This document shows, piece by piece, positions 17,551 through 25,478 of a DNA stretch of 64,000 bases. The notes under the pieces were generated by a model. That model saw nothing but the letters and a program-made list of their open reading frames with translations, was not told the DNA's origin and made no database searches. The DNA is taken from the NCBI GenBank assembly GCA_025384855.1, contig JALAHT010000004.1:127846-191845 (forward strand), read 5' to 3'. The first letter of the stretch is position 1; each line of letters opens with the position of its first letter. Position numbers and translations under genes: made by a program. Source of the stretch: Luteirhabdus salina. Its GTDB lineage: Bacteria > Bacteroidota > Bacteroidia > Flavobacteriales > Flavobacteriaceae.

Positions 17551-18504
17551 ATGAATAAAGACTTTCTAGAAGCCTTGTTTGATGAAAACAATGCTGAAAT
17601 GCACAGTAATGTTCAGGGGATATTGGGAACCGAGCTTTCTGAACTTGAAAAGAATAATTTAGTACAAGTTACCACTGGAAAAATTTCCATTATTTCGCCA
17701 AATCAATCCATAGCCAGTGTTTGGGGAGTTAGTGATATTTCTGTTGATGGTGTTTCCGCTGAAGTACATAAATTAGCAAGGCTTAATGATACATCCCGGC
17801 AACGAGCACAAGAGATTAAGGAAGCTGTTTCTCGAATTGCAATTTTATCTAAAACAAGTGGTGATAAAGGAAAGGCTGGGGGTGAAATGTTTTCTTTGAT
17901 TACAAAAGTAGAAGATGCATTGAAAGATTTGTTAAAAAGAAAAGTCTTATTTATAGGCGCCGAAAACAAAGACAAAACTAAGATTGATGTAGAAAGTGAA
18001 TATGAAATTTTAAAAAACTTGGCTAAAAAAGGGCGCATACAAACCAAGCGAACAAAACCTCCCACAATTTCGCAAATTTTGAAAACATGGGACGAATTTA
18101 GACCTAGCATCGTGTTTTTTTCCTGCCACGGGGAAGAAAATAGTCTTTGGTTACAGAACGATGAAGGAAAAAGTCGAAGTTTTCCGGCTACTAAAATTAT
18201 AGAGTTTTTTAATAATCGTACGAATTACACTGATGGGGTAATTTTAAGTGCCTGTAATTCTTTTAAAATAGGGGAAGCATTAGCTTCCTCCTGTAATTTT
18301 GTAATTTCAACGAAAGACAAGGTGGAAATAAACACGGCACGGGAGTTCACAACAAGATTCTTTGAACATTTAGAATCGCACGGTGAAGACCTGAGTCCAG
18401 TGTATAGGGCCGCCTTTAATCAAGCAAAAGAGTTAATTCAATCAAAGGGTTTGCCTAATAGTTATTCATTTAATTATCATTACAATGATAGTGCAATTAG
18501 CTAA
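17551..18504 (+). CDS. CHAT-domain (caspase-like) protease
   Basis: 317 aa, cytosolic. The C-terminal half (about 131-310) is a CHAT caspase-fold domain: KVLFIGAENKD strand, SIVFFSCHGE with catalytic-type H193, GVILSACNS with catalytic-type C235, and FVISTKDKV before the terminal helices. Both members of the His/Cys dyad are present, so it looks active. Residues 1-130 form an unassigned, partly helical region that may be a sensor or adaptor. CHAT proteases serve as effectors in several bacterial immunity systems, activated by a partner. It is followed by an amidohydrolase gene 8 bp downstream, almost certainly co-transcribed. Confidence 0.88.
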   Translation: MNKDFLEALFDENNAEMHSNVQGILGTELSELEKNNLVQVTTGKISIISPNQSIASVWGVSDISVDGVSAEVHKLARLNDTSRQRAQEIKEAVSRIAILSKTSGDKGKAGGEMFSLITKVEDALKDLLKRKVLFIGAENKDKTKIDVESEYEILKNLAKKGRIQTKRTKPPTISQILKTWDEFRPSIVFFSCHGEENSLWLQNDEGKSRSFPATKIIEFFNNRTNYTDGVILSACNSFKIGEALASSCNFVISTKDKVEINTAREFTTRFFEHLESHGEDLSPVYRAAFNQAKELIQSKGLPNSYSFNYHYNDSAIS

Positions 18505-18512
18505 AAGTTAAA

Positions 18513-19805
18513 ATGTCTATATTAAAACAAGAATATTTATCTCCTAATCCTTATGAACGATTAACTGAAGTAACTTCTGAGTTCGTTAAGGGTGATTATG
18601 TTGTAGATATACATGCCCATCTTTTCGATATTGAATGTATTAATAAAAGTTATTTTCTACTTCGGTGGTTAAAAGACTTCCTTGGTCTCAAGAGCAATGC
18701 GGAAGAATTAGTAGACTATTCTATTGATGAATTATACGCGAAAAAAAGTGTTTATACGCCTGGTTGGGAGAAGAACCTTGAAAGGAATATTAAATCAAAC
18801 AACCTTTCAAGCCTTAACAAATTCAATAGCAAGAAAGGCATTATTGATTTAATAAGGGCTAGAAAATTTCTAGGATTTAAAAGGATGATAGATGTATATG
18901 ATTACTATATAAAGGAATTTTCGCCGGCTAATTATTTTAAATTACCAAAAAAGCAAGTCTTAATTACCGCTTTAATGATGGACTTGGAGATTGGTTGGAA
19001 TGTGAAAACCAATAAAACATACCATGAACAGGTACTTGAACTTAAGCAGCTGTCAAAAGAAAAACCAATATTACCGTTCCTTTTTTGTGACCCTAGGAGA
19101 GCAGATTTGAAAAATGAAACACAAAATTTATATGAATTGTTCAATTTAGCTTTTGAAGAACCAGGTTTCTTTGGTGTAAAAATTTATCCGGCTCTGGGCT
19201 ATGACCCTTCCGATTGTCGTCTTTGGCCTATTTACGAAGTATGTGAAAAATTTAATATTCCAGTCTTAACGCATTGTGGAGGAGAATCTGTGTCAACTGA
19301 TGTTTTGAGTTTAGAAATCTATGAAGGAGAAAAAGAAAATATAGTGAATGTAAATAAAAGAACTGAATTGGCCTATGAGCTGAACGACCCGGGAAGATGG
19401 GCTTTAGTGTTAGAAAAATTTCCTAAACTGAAACTTAATTTTGGCCATTTTGGAGGTTACAAGACTTGGTCTTCAAGCACACCGGTTAGCAAGGAAAAAG
19501 ATCCACAATCAAGGAAAGAGACCATTTTTGGATTTATGAAGAAATATGAGAATGTATATGCAGATTTCTCATATAATTTAATAGAAATTGAATTAACTGA
19601 CAATTTAAAAAACTATATGTATTTTGATGAAATAATCCGATTAAGAACAATGTTTGGAACTGATTATTGGGTTGTAAATAAGGCAGGTGACCTAATGAAA
19701 GAACAAGCTAATTTTCTAAACATCATGGATTCGGGCACTAAAAAATTAGGATTATCCAAGAAATTATGCATTGAAAATCCCAAAGATTATTTATTCAAAG
19801 TATAG
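18513..19805 (+). CDS. Amidohydrolase-family metal-dependent hydrolase
   Basis: 430 aa TIM-barrel protein of the amidohydrolase_2 type (PF04909-like). Metal/catalytic positions are intact: DIHAH (H34, H36), VKIYP (K223), LTHCGG (H254), NFGHFGG (H312) and MFGTDYW (D384). There is an insertion of about 100 residues after the first motif (RWLKDFLGLK... KRMIDVYDYY), larger than in metabolic homologues. No signal peptide. No neighbouring catabolic genes point to a metabolic substrate; the tight pairing with a CHAT protease suggests a joint role, possibly as target, regulator or second effector. Confidence 0.85.
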   Translation: MSILKQEYLSPNPYERLTEVTSEFVKGDYVVDIHAHLFDIECINKSYFLLRWLKDFLGLKSNAEELVDYSIDELYAKKSVYTPGWEKNLERNIKSNNLSSLNKFNSKKGIIDLIRARKFLGFKRMIDVYDYYIKEFSPANYFKLPKKQVLITALMMDLEIGWNVKTNKTYHEQVLELKQLSKEKPILPFLFCDPRRADLKNETQNLYELFNLAFEEPGFFGVKIYPALGYDPSDCRLWPIYEVCEKFNIPVLTHCGGESVSTDVLSLEIYEGEKENIVNVNKRTELAYELNDPGRWALVLEKFPKLKLNFGHFGGYKTWSSSTPVSKEKDPQSRKETIFGFMKKYENVYADFSYNLIEIELTDNLKNYMYFDEIIRLRTMFGTDYWVVNKAGDLMKEQANFLNIMDSGTKKLGLSKKLCIENPKDYLFKV

Positions 19806-19830
19806 TTCGTTTTGAATTGATTTCTAAAAC

Positions 19831-19866
19831 AAATCTCAAGGAATTTAATGATTTGAGATTTCTTTT
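19831..19866 (+). terminator. Terminator of CHAT-amidohydrolase operon
   Basis: Stem AAATCTCAA / TTGAGATTT with a 12-nt loop followed by CTTTTT, 26 bp after the amidohydrolase stop. Confidence 0.75.
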
Positions 19867-19980
19867 TAAGATAGAATTAAACTTTAAAAAAAGTTTTCGA
19901 AACGGGAGACACTATTTGGACTAATCTTATTTCTTTTATACCGCCGTGTCAATACAATAAAAAACCTATTTCTTCTCCAT

Positions 19981-20055
19981 GCGTTAGGGATAACAGCGGC
20001 ATCCCCCAATGAAAATCGGGGATACAGCGGATAGCCCGATCCTCTGGGGGAACGC
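19981..20055. repeat. Palindromic intergenic element with AGCGGATAGCCCG core
   Basis: 75 bp able to fold as nested stems: outer GCGTT/AACGC, inner ATCCCC/GGGGAT, plus two AGCGG boxes. From memory, similar GCGTTAGGGAT...AGCGGATAGCCCG elements recur between genes in many Bacteroidota. The rest of 19806-20202 shows only the terminator at 19831 and no ORF. Confidence 0.5.
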
Positions 20056-20202
20056 CATAAAAAATTACCTCACTTTAATCATGAGATCCAGTGGTTGGGC
20101 GAAATATGGTGTTGGGTTTCGGTAACTTCTATTCATGCAAAGGTTTGAAAACAATCGTTTTCGAATAGCTGTTTTTCATATATGTAGATAGTATAAATAT
20201 TG

Positions 20203-20580
20203 TTAATGTTGGTAACACCTTCCTGAGGCATTCTTTGTCTTCCGCTTGCACCGCCTACCGGATTGGGTTCTTCCGGAACACTGTACGGCGTAGGTCCGTC
20301 GCGAATTGGTTGAAGTAGTAGTGGTTTCCTTTTCTTTTTCGGGTGTGATTTGATTTGGGGTAGTGGCACTGGCATTCCTTGAAGGCTTACAAACCTTGCA
20401 GGCGGTATAGCCCAAATCTATGGCTTCCTCGAAGGTTTTTTGAATGCTCGAATATTTTAGGTACTTGCAGTTTTCCACATGATATTTTTCGCCAGTCTTT
20501 GTTACATATACGGTATCCTGTCCATAACAGCTTATGGAAAGCAGGAAAAACAATGAGAAAAGAATGCTAAGGTGTTTCAT
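20203..20580 (-). CDS. Secreted small protein with two cysteine-rich (zinc-type) motifs
   Basis: 125 aa. A signal peptide (ends SISCYGQ) is followed by VTKTGEKYHVENCKYLK...GYTACKVCKP, the Ada-like metal-binding pattern seen in secreted nuclease-associated proteins. A Thr/Ser-rich linker then leads to VQCSGRTQSGRRCKRKT, NASGRCYQH, a second Cys/His zinc-like knuckle. No enzymatic domain is present. It lies 84 bp behind the vWA lipoprotein gene, so it may be the last gene of the stress operon or a separate unit. Confidence 0.7.
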   Translation of the reverse strand: MKHLSILFSLFFLLSISCYGQDTVYVTKTGEKYHVENCKYLKYSSIQKTFEEAIDLGYTACKVCKPSRNASATTPNQITPEKEKETTTTSTNSRRTYAVQCSGRTQSGRRCKRKTKNASGRCYQH

Positions 20581-20664
20581 GCAACTATTCGGAATGCCTC
20601 AAGATACTATATTTATCTGTATTGAAATTTAGACTTTTACAAAGAAAGCTCTGGTTTGATTGAG

Positions 20665-21576
20665 CTATATTAAAATAAAGTTCTTGATAAGCTTATCCAT
20701 ATTGGCGGGTAGGCCAGCGGTTTTTAGTTCGTATCGTTTTATATCCATCGCATCAAACCAATCGCTCCAATATTGCATGATAACTTCTTCTTCATAGGAG
20801 TTCTTCTTGTCAGGATTGATACCGAGAACAAGGACCTCCAAATCGCTTATGTCTGAATTAGCGGGTATAATCCCATACTCCTTTTCAACCATTCTGGATT
20901 GCCAGTCGGCCGTATTCAATTTGTTTCTTCTAATCGTTTGTGGGATTAGATACGTCGTCTTGTTTTCTTCCTTCATCTGCGTATCCTTATGGAAAATATA
21001 ACCATCGGTTAGGATAATCAGTATATTCCGGTGGTTTTCTTCAATACAGAAATCCTTTACCTTGGTTTTAAAGAATCGCCAAGTGTCCGACCCAACATAT
21101 TTATTATCGGAAATTGCCAACTCGTATATTTCCTTTGGTTTGGATGCATAGGTGCTTTTAATTTTGTCGAGCAATTCAATTGAAGCATTTTCCCGTGTAA
21201 TGTGAAACTTTAATTGATTAGAAATCGAATTGATATTCGGGTTTTTAGGCTCCGGATCGAAAAAGACTTGAATCTTTTCATTCATGGCACGCACCCTCTT
21301 ATTTCTAAGATGCATATCGAAAGCTTCTGAAACTGAAGTAATGTAAGCAGCATCCCTTTCGAAATACTCCATGGCTTCATTTGGATATTTTTTGGGGTCG
21401 ATGCGGTCGGAGAGATCCAAAAGAAAACTGATGTTTAAGTTTTCCGTAACGTCATTTTTAGGTTTAACAGCAGTAACCTGCTGTTGGTTTGCTCCCTCTT
21501 TTGGGTTGTCTTCCACGCATCCTGCGCAGAAAATTAGAACTAATCCAAGAACGATAAATTGTATATGGTGTTTCAT
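20665..21576 (-). CDS. vWA-like lipoprotein
   Basis: 303 aa. Lipoprotein signal with lipobox Cys near residue 20 (LIFCAGC). The domain starts with ISFLLDLSDRID (a degenerate MIDAS DxSxx element) and has ILIILTDGYIF, the second vWA strand with its TDG motif. Likely an envelope-anchored ion- or protein-binding vWA domain. It starts 5 bp after the stop of the membrane coiled-coil gene, and together with the TerB-like gene upstream recalls the vWA/TerB components of Ter-type stress systems. Confidence 0.7.
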   Translation of the reverse strand: MKHHIQFIVLGLVLIFCAGCVEDNPKEGANQQQVTAVKPKNDVTENLNISFLLDLSDRIDPKKYPNEAMEYFERDAAYITSVSEAFDMHLRNKRVRAMNEKIQVFFDPEPKNPNINSISNQLKFHITRENASIELLDKIKSTYASKPKEIYELAISDNKYVGSDTWRFFKTKVKDFCIEENHRNILIILTDGYIFHKDTQMKEENKTTYLIPQTIRRNKLNTADWQSRMVEKEYGIIPANSDISDLEVLVLGINPDKKNSYEEEVIMQYWSDWFDAMDIKRYELKTAGLPANMDKLIKNFILI

Positions 21577-21581
21577 AAGGC

Positions 21582-22850
21582 TTAGTTTTTAGCGAATACC
21601 AATTGTTGGAAATCCATATCTACAAGGTTGAGGTTCTCCAAATGTTTCTTTTCTACCTCCTCACACTTCACTCGTATTTCATCCAGTTGTTTTATCGGAA
21701 ACTGAAGTTCAGAATTGATGGCTTGGTACCATCCCTTTTTATATTGATAATGGTAGTTTAGATACTCTTTTACTGGAAAGACAAAACCATCGATTTTCGA
21801 CTGGAGTTCTGAAATTATACCTTTGATTGCTGTAATATCCTGTTTCACCTTTTCCAATTGTGAAATCAGTTCCGCCTTTTTTGCTACGGCATTCTTGATA
21901 TCTTCTTTTCTGTTTCTGATGAATGCTTTGATCTTATCGACGTTTTCGTGTTCCTTCATCACAAAATCAAATACTAATCCCCATATAATATATACCACAA
22001 AACCTGCAAAGATAATTCCCCAGAAATTCACGCTTTGAAGGGCATCCATAGCAGTAAACTCTTGACCGAGTAAGGCATTGAACAAGAATATCTTTTTCTC
22101 GATCAAATACGCCAGGATAACATCGAAGGCAAACGTCAATAGAAACAAGGAGGCAAGTTTCATATAAGATTGCCAACCCTTGTTTTTTTGGAACATATGA
22201 ACCAAATAGCCCAAGCCCATAAATACAAATGGAATGGTACCAACGAAAACAGCTTCCAACCAGCCGTCAGCTATAGATTTGCTTAAGGCATTTGCATCGA
22301 AAATCGCTGCAGTCAAACTATCGGTTTCAAAATCCTTAAAAAATGCAGAGTAGGAAGCAGAAATATAGAAAACGAAAAGATAAATAGTAATAGGTAGCAA
22401 CAACGCCAGACCAATATAAAACTGAGCCTTGGGACGCTTGTCGGCATCCACGCCATAGTTTTCGGGATTCAGTTTAACATCTGATATTTCAAACTTCAGG
22501 GAGTCTACCTTTTCATTTAAAGCCTCAACTTGATCCTCATAAATGTTGGAGGCTGTTTCCCTTTTTTTTAGTTCGGTGCGTTGTTTTTCCTGTTCCTCTA
22601 TATACGGTTGTTTAAGTCGTTTTTGCTCGTTCAATTGTTTTCTGCAAAGATTTTCGAAGCTATTATAGAGCTCATGAAGACCTGTCCCAAAAGTAATGGG
22701 ATCACCATTGGCCTTTTTTGAATCTCCATAACCACTTTGATAGTAGGTTACTCTTAGTTGCTCTCTGGCATCCTCTGTATTTTCCTCCCAGGCTTCATTA
22801 TTTGCCTCGGGTTTCTTTTTTAGTTTGAACAAATTGTTGATTGGTCCCAT
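21582..22850 (-). CDS. Polytopic membrane protein with flanking coiled coils
   Basis: 422 aa. An N-terminal cytosolic coiled coil (about 75-130, EEQEKQRTELKKRE...) is followed by four transmembrane helices (about 143-160, 200-217, 230-250, 275-297) and a C-terminal coiled coil (about 305-360) with a helical tail. No known family. The symmetric coiled-coil/TM/coiled-coil design suggests a scaffold or tension/damage sensor. It is sandwiched between TerB-like and vWA genes with 5-bp gaps. Confidence 0.65.
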   Translation of the reverse strand: MGPINNLFKLKKKPEANNEAWEENTEDAREQLRVTYYQSGYGDSKKANGDPITFGTGLHELYNSFENLCRKQLNEQKRLKQPYIEEQEKQRTELKKRETASNIYEDQVEALNEKVDSLKFEISDVKLNPENYGVDADKRPKAQFYIGLALLLPITIYLFVFYISASYSAFFKDFETDSLTAAIFDANALSKSIADGWLEAVFVGTIPFVFMGLGYLVHMFQKNKGWQSYMKLASLFLLTFAFDVILAYLIEKKIFLFNALLGQEFTAMDALQSVNFWGIIFAGFVVYIIWGLVFDFVMKEHENVDKIKAFIRNRKEDIKNAVAKKAELISQLEKVKQDITAIKGIISELQSKIDGFVFPVKEYLNYHYQYKKGWYQAINSELQFPIKQLDEIRVKCEEVEKKHLENLNLVDMDFQQLVFAKN

Positions 22851-22855
22851 AGTGA

Positions 22856-23248
22856 TTATGCATTTATCGCCTTAATAATTTCTTCCTTAGGTAGTTTCTT
22901 CTTGGCAGCTTCCAATAAGTAATCCGCCAATTCGGCGATATTCTCTTCCAAAAACTCAAACTTCAGACAGTATTTTTTTAAAGTGACGTATTCATCTTCG
23001 GTGACTACCTCATCTGCCCATATCATGACGGCAAGGTCATACAGATATTCCACTCGGTCTTCAACACTTTTAGGAATGGCGGTGTCGTGGGAGGGGTTTA
23101 GAAGGATGTCGTTCAATTGGTCCTTGGTGAGTCCGCGTTGCTCTGCAAAATTATAGAGCATCTGCATTTCGAGTGTATCAAAATTATCATCTGAAAATGC
23201 CATTTGGTATAGGCGTAGGAAATGGCTTTTAAGTTCGGTTGTAATCAT
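22856..23248 (-). CDS. TerB-like helical domain protein
   Basis: 130 aa from ATG 23248 (MITTELKSHF); an upstream extension would run into the neighbouring coding region and is rejected. The all-helical pattern with acidic turn residues (FSDDNFDTLEMQML... IWADEVVTEDEYVTLKKYC) matches the TerB fold, a putative divalent-metal-binding helical domain of tellurite/stress systems. It ends 5 bp before the membrane coiled-coil gene. Confidence 0.65.
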   Translation of the reverse strand: MITTELKSHFLRLYQMAFSDDNFDTLEMQMLYNFAEQRGLTKDQLNDILLNPSHDTAIPKSVEDRVEYLYDLAVMIWADEVVTEDEYVTLKKYCLKFEFLEENIAELADYLLEAAKKKLPKEEIIKAINA

Positions 23249-23286
23249 GTTTGTTTTGGTTAGGTTAAAATATTTTGATAGTTTTT

Positions 23287-23535
23287 TTAGGTCACAACTG
23301 AATAAACGGAAATACAAGCCAAGCAAATGGCAATTAATAGCACCAAACAACCACTATTTTTAGCTTTGCTAAAACTTTTCCGATATGTCAATCCCTTGAT
23401 GCCCGTTCGAATGGAATACCCTTTCGAACTTATAGAGCCTCTCTTGCTGCGATAGCTGGGTGAAATACCCGATTTGCTGATGTTCAAACCGAAGTTCTTG
23501 CCTATCTTAATTCTTTTTTGAAATCGAAATGACAT
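23287..23535 (-). CDS. DUF4236-containing small membrane protein
   Basis: 82 aa. MSFRFQKRIKIGKNFGLNISKSGISPS and GSISSKGYSIRTGIKGLTYR reproduce the DUF4236 consensus (F-R-F-R-R-x-I/K...LNLSKSG...G..GLSY). One transmembrane helix closes the protein (about 63-80). Function is unknown; the family is often near phage or stress genes. It lies 6 bp after the YidD-like gene. Confidence 0.8.
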   Translation of the reverse strand: MSFRFQKRIKIGKNFGLNISKSGISPSYRSKRGSISSKGYSIRTGIKGLTYRKSFSKAKNSGCLVLLIAICLACISVYSVVT

Positions 23536-23541
23536 GGTTGA

Positions 23542-23835
23542 TTAGTTAAGGTGAATGATAGAATCTTTCGATTGCATGCTTAGCTTTTCCCAAGGAATTT
23601 CAACTCCTTTGGCACTGATGAAAAGCGGTTGATTGTTCTTGGTTTGAATGGTATATCCAGGTCTACAATTCTCATAGCGATAGCGAAACATCCGTAATCC
23701 CTTTTTTAATCCTTTATTAAGGGTAACCCTAAAGACTGCATTGGAACAAGACTCCTTGAACAAGCAGTGTTTTCTTCTGCTTGCGGGGATCAGCTTCCAA
23801 TAGATTTGTATACTAAAAAGTACTAGATACTTCAT
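23542..23835 (-). CDS. YidD-like protein (divergent)
   Basis: 97 aa from ATG 23835, which overlaps the preceding stop as ATGA and so indicates translational coupling. FSIQIYWKLIPASRRKHCLFKESCSNAVF...GLKKGLRMFRYRYENCRPGY follows the YidD pattern (YQ..ISP......C.F.PSCS.YA...I...G...G.......R...C.P). YidD assists membrane protein insertion, but housekeeping copies sit near rpmH, so this island copy is probably a specialised homologue. The C-terminal ~25 residues are extra. Confidence 0.65.
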   Translation of the reverse strand: MKYLVLFSIQIYWKLIPASRRKHCLFKESCSNAVFRVTLNKGLKKGLRMFRYRYENCRPGYTIQTKNNQPLFISAKGVEIPWEKLSMQSKDSIIHLN

Positions 23836-24068
23836 GATTTCCTTGAAAACACTAAAATTTGAATCGACAGATTGTAACCATCCTTGCCTCCCAAGCCAAA
23901 GCAGCCACTGCTGGGTTGAACGTAAGAGGATAGTACTTCCAAGCGCAGATATTCCCATCCTCGCTCCGAATAATTATTGATAATCTCCTGTAGTTGGGCA
24001 GCGGCTTGCTCTGACCGGTTCTTACCCGCTTGAAGAGATGGGGTGAAGGGTATTGTTTTGTATTCCAT
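23832..24068 (-). CDS. DUF4177-like small protein
   Basis: 78 aa from ATG 24068 (MEYKTIPFTPSLQAGK). The pattern YKTIPF...EQAAAQLQEIINNYSERGWEYLRLE is that of the DUF4177-like family: one strand, one helix, 'GWE', then strands. A Gly/Cys loop (SSGCFGLGGKDG) follows. It overlaps the KTSC-like gene upstream by 47 bp and the YidD-like gene by 4 bp. Confidence 0.6.
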   Translation of the reverse strand: MEYKTIPFTPSLQAGKNRSEQAAAQLQEIINNYSERGWEYLRLEVLSSYVQPSSGCFGLGGKDGYNLSIQILVFSRKS

Positions 24069-24294
24069 TTTTGATTTCTTTATAGTGGTTAGCACCTATT
24101 TCTTCATCGATATAGCAATTTAATCCTCGTCCGTTTACAGCGAAGGCAATCATATTCTCAACCTGCTCGGGACCGGGGATGGCGTAATTATATTCGTAGG
24201 TCTTCCCGGTTTTGAAGGTGACTAAAATTGCCTCTATCCTAAGATCAAAGCAAATTATATTGGATTGACCGTTTATATTTTCATAAATAGGCAT
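24022..24294 (-). CDS. KTSC-like domain protein, first gene of the stress operon
   Basis: 90 aa. SNIICFDLRIEAILVTFKTGKTYEYNYAIPGPEQVENMIAFAVNGRGLNCYI resembles the KTSC domain (S..I.S..YD....L.V.F..G..Y.Y..V). Function is unknown; KTSC proteins are small and sometimes linked to nucleic-acid or stress loci. It is preceded by a perfect -7 box and the TACGG-N4-CCGTA palindrome, and seven same-strand genes follow with overlaps or short gaps. Confidence 0.65.
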   Translation of the reverse strand: MPIYENINGQSNIICFDLRIEAILVTFKTGKTYEYNYAIPGPEQVENMIAFAVNGRGLNCYIDEEIGANHYKEIKNGIQNNTLHPISSSG

Positions 24295-24316
24295 ATTGTA
24301 AGGGTTATTGTTTCCC

Positions 24317-24360
24317 CAAACTTATGGCGCGCGAATAAAAAACCCTTACGGTTTTCCGTA
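24317..24360 (-). promoter_or_regulatory. Operator-promoter of the KTSC-led operon
   Basis: Palindrome TACGG-TTTT-CCGTA (24347-24360) is centred 29.5 bp upstream of a perfect -7 box TAAGTTTG (reverse strand, 24324-24317). The KTSC start follows 22 bp later. The wider stem CCCTTACGG/CCGTAAGGG followed on the reverse strand by TTTTTTATT could also end transcription of the small gene at 24387-24536. Confidence 0.75.
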
Positions 24361-24386
24361 AGGGTATAGTTCTTTTTAATAGAGTT

Positions 24387-24536
24387 CTAATTTTTACAAC
24401 CATCTTTATTGCAGGTAATACTTAGTGAGGTATTTACCCAATGGTCTGGATGCTTTGTAGTGTCGGTTCCACAGCCGGTGTTTCCGCCTTCTCGTCCTTT
24501 GTGAACAATTTCTGTTGGAGTGTGTTTTACAGCCAT
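24387..24536 (-). CDS. 49-aa cysteine-containing small protein
   Basis: ATG 24536 to TAG 24387 (MAVKHTPTEIVHKGREGG...). Three cysteines (GCGT near 22, ITCNKDGC near 42-47) and many Thr/His/Gly. It is hydrophilic with no signal peptide. It starts 9 bp after the DUF1508 stop on the same strand, so probably belongs to the same transcript. No family recognised. Confidence 0.6.
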   Translation of the reverse strand: MAVKHTPTEIVHKGREGGNTGCGTDTTKHPDHWVNTSLSITCNKDGCKN

Positions 24537-24545
24537 GATTATAAC

Positions 24546-24728
24546 TTAAGTTAAATCTTCAATTTCTGCTTCCTCTGCTATATCTTTAGTAACTTCAATT
24601 GCGTGTTTGCAACTTTGCTTTGAAACGTAAGTTTCACTTGTTACTATAACTTGCCCATTTCCTGCTTTCAAGTTGAAATAGAATTGACTATCTCTACTTT
24701 TTTCGATTTCAAATTTTGGTTTTCCCAT
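24546..24728 (-). CDS. DUF1508 (YegP-type) protein
   Basis: 60 aa. KFEIEKSRDSQFYFNLKAGNGQVIVTSETYVSKQSCKHAIEVTK matches the DUF1508 repeat (single copy). The family is linked to stress in several bacteria but lacks a defined biochemical role. A -7 box and TACGG palindrome lie just upstream, so it should be under the same control as the KTSC operon. Confidence 0.88.
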   Translation of the reverse strand: MGKPKFEIEKSRDSQFYFNLKAGNGQVIVTSETYVSKQSCKHAIEVTKDIAEEAEIEDLT

Positions 24729-24755
24729 TTTCGATATGTTTTTAGATTATGAAAC

Positions 24756-24799
24756 CAAAACTACCAACACCAATATTCTGTTTTTTACGGAAACCCGTA
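24756..24799 (-). promoter_or_regulatory. Operator-promoter of DUF1508 gene
   Basis: Reverse-strand -7 box TAGTTTTG (24763-24756) has palindrome TACGG-AAAC-CCGTA (24786-24799) centred 29.5 bp upstream. The geometry is identical to the KTSC promoter. No good -33 element is seen, consistent with activator dependence. Confidence 0.75.
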
Positions 24800-24812
24800 T
24801 GTAGGACTATTT

Positions 24813-25478
24813 TTAGATAAGCCCCAAATCCTTCACCACTGCCACCAGCTGTGTACTATTTTTGGCATTGAAGTGATCCTTTAGCTTGCTCAGGCGTTTT
24901 TCAACGGTGCTCAAACTACTTGGTGTAATATTGTTCTCCTTGAAATAGTCGCTTATCTCCTCCTGAAGTAATCCTTTGGAGAGCTGTTCCAAAAGCATGA
25001 TGTCGAAATCGGTGATCTCTACATTGGCTTCCTTTGAAAGCCCTTGTGCTACCGCCTCAGAATAAAAGGTGTTTCCCTTATCTACTTCCTTCACTGCGGT
25101 AGAAAGATCGGAAAGCCCATTCCTTCCTTTACAGACATATGCTCGAACTGTTTCTATGGCCGAAAGTGTCCGGGCTTTTTCGATGCGATCGTCATGCGTA
25201 AAAACAATAATCTTTAATTCAGGGTGCTCCGCGCTTAAAGCTGTTGCCAACTCTTTTCCGGAAGTCAATTTTTGATTTCTGTGGTCTGGTTTAAAGGACA
25301 GGTCGGTGATTAATAGGTCGAAAGGTTTGCCGTCTTGCTTTGCCTTTTTGACTTTTAGGTAGGCATCATCGCAATAGCTAACGTATTCTACATCAGTTAT
25401 TCCTAGTGGCGTAAGGGTGGCGACAATTCCTTCATTCACGCTTCCAAAATCCTCGGCGACTAATACTTTTTTAACCAT
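24813..25478 (-). CDS. LuxR/NarL-type response regulator
   Basis: 221 aa. Receiver domain about 1-125 with acidic pair ED (9-10), phospho-acceptor D59 (LLITDLS) and a Thr/Lys region (FTHD, VCKGRNG). The C-terminal HTH (about 155-221, LLEQLSKGLLQEEISDYFKE...SSLSTVEKRLSKLKDHF) has the LuxR form with 'STVEKRLSKL' as recognition helix. The start abuts the kinase stop with no gap. Probable activator acting at the TACGG-N4-CCGTA sites on both sides of this locus. Confidence 0.88.
   Translation of the reverse strand: MVKKVLVAEDFGSVNEGIVATLTPLGITDVEYVSYCDDAYLKVKKAKQDGKPFDLLITDLSFKPDHRNQKLTSGKELATALSAEHPELKIIVFTHDDRIEKARTLSAIETVRAYVCKGRNGLSDLSTAVKEVDKGNTFYSEAVAQGLSKEANVEITDFDIMLLEQLSKGLLQEEISDYFKENNITPSSLSTVEKRLSKLKDHFNAKNSTQLVAVVKDLGLI

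Noticed and set aside
22856-23350. Longer 164-aa start for the TerB-like island protein
   Set aside because: The first 34 residues are antisense-like to the DUF4236 gene end; ATG 23248 gives a normal TerB-like domain.
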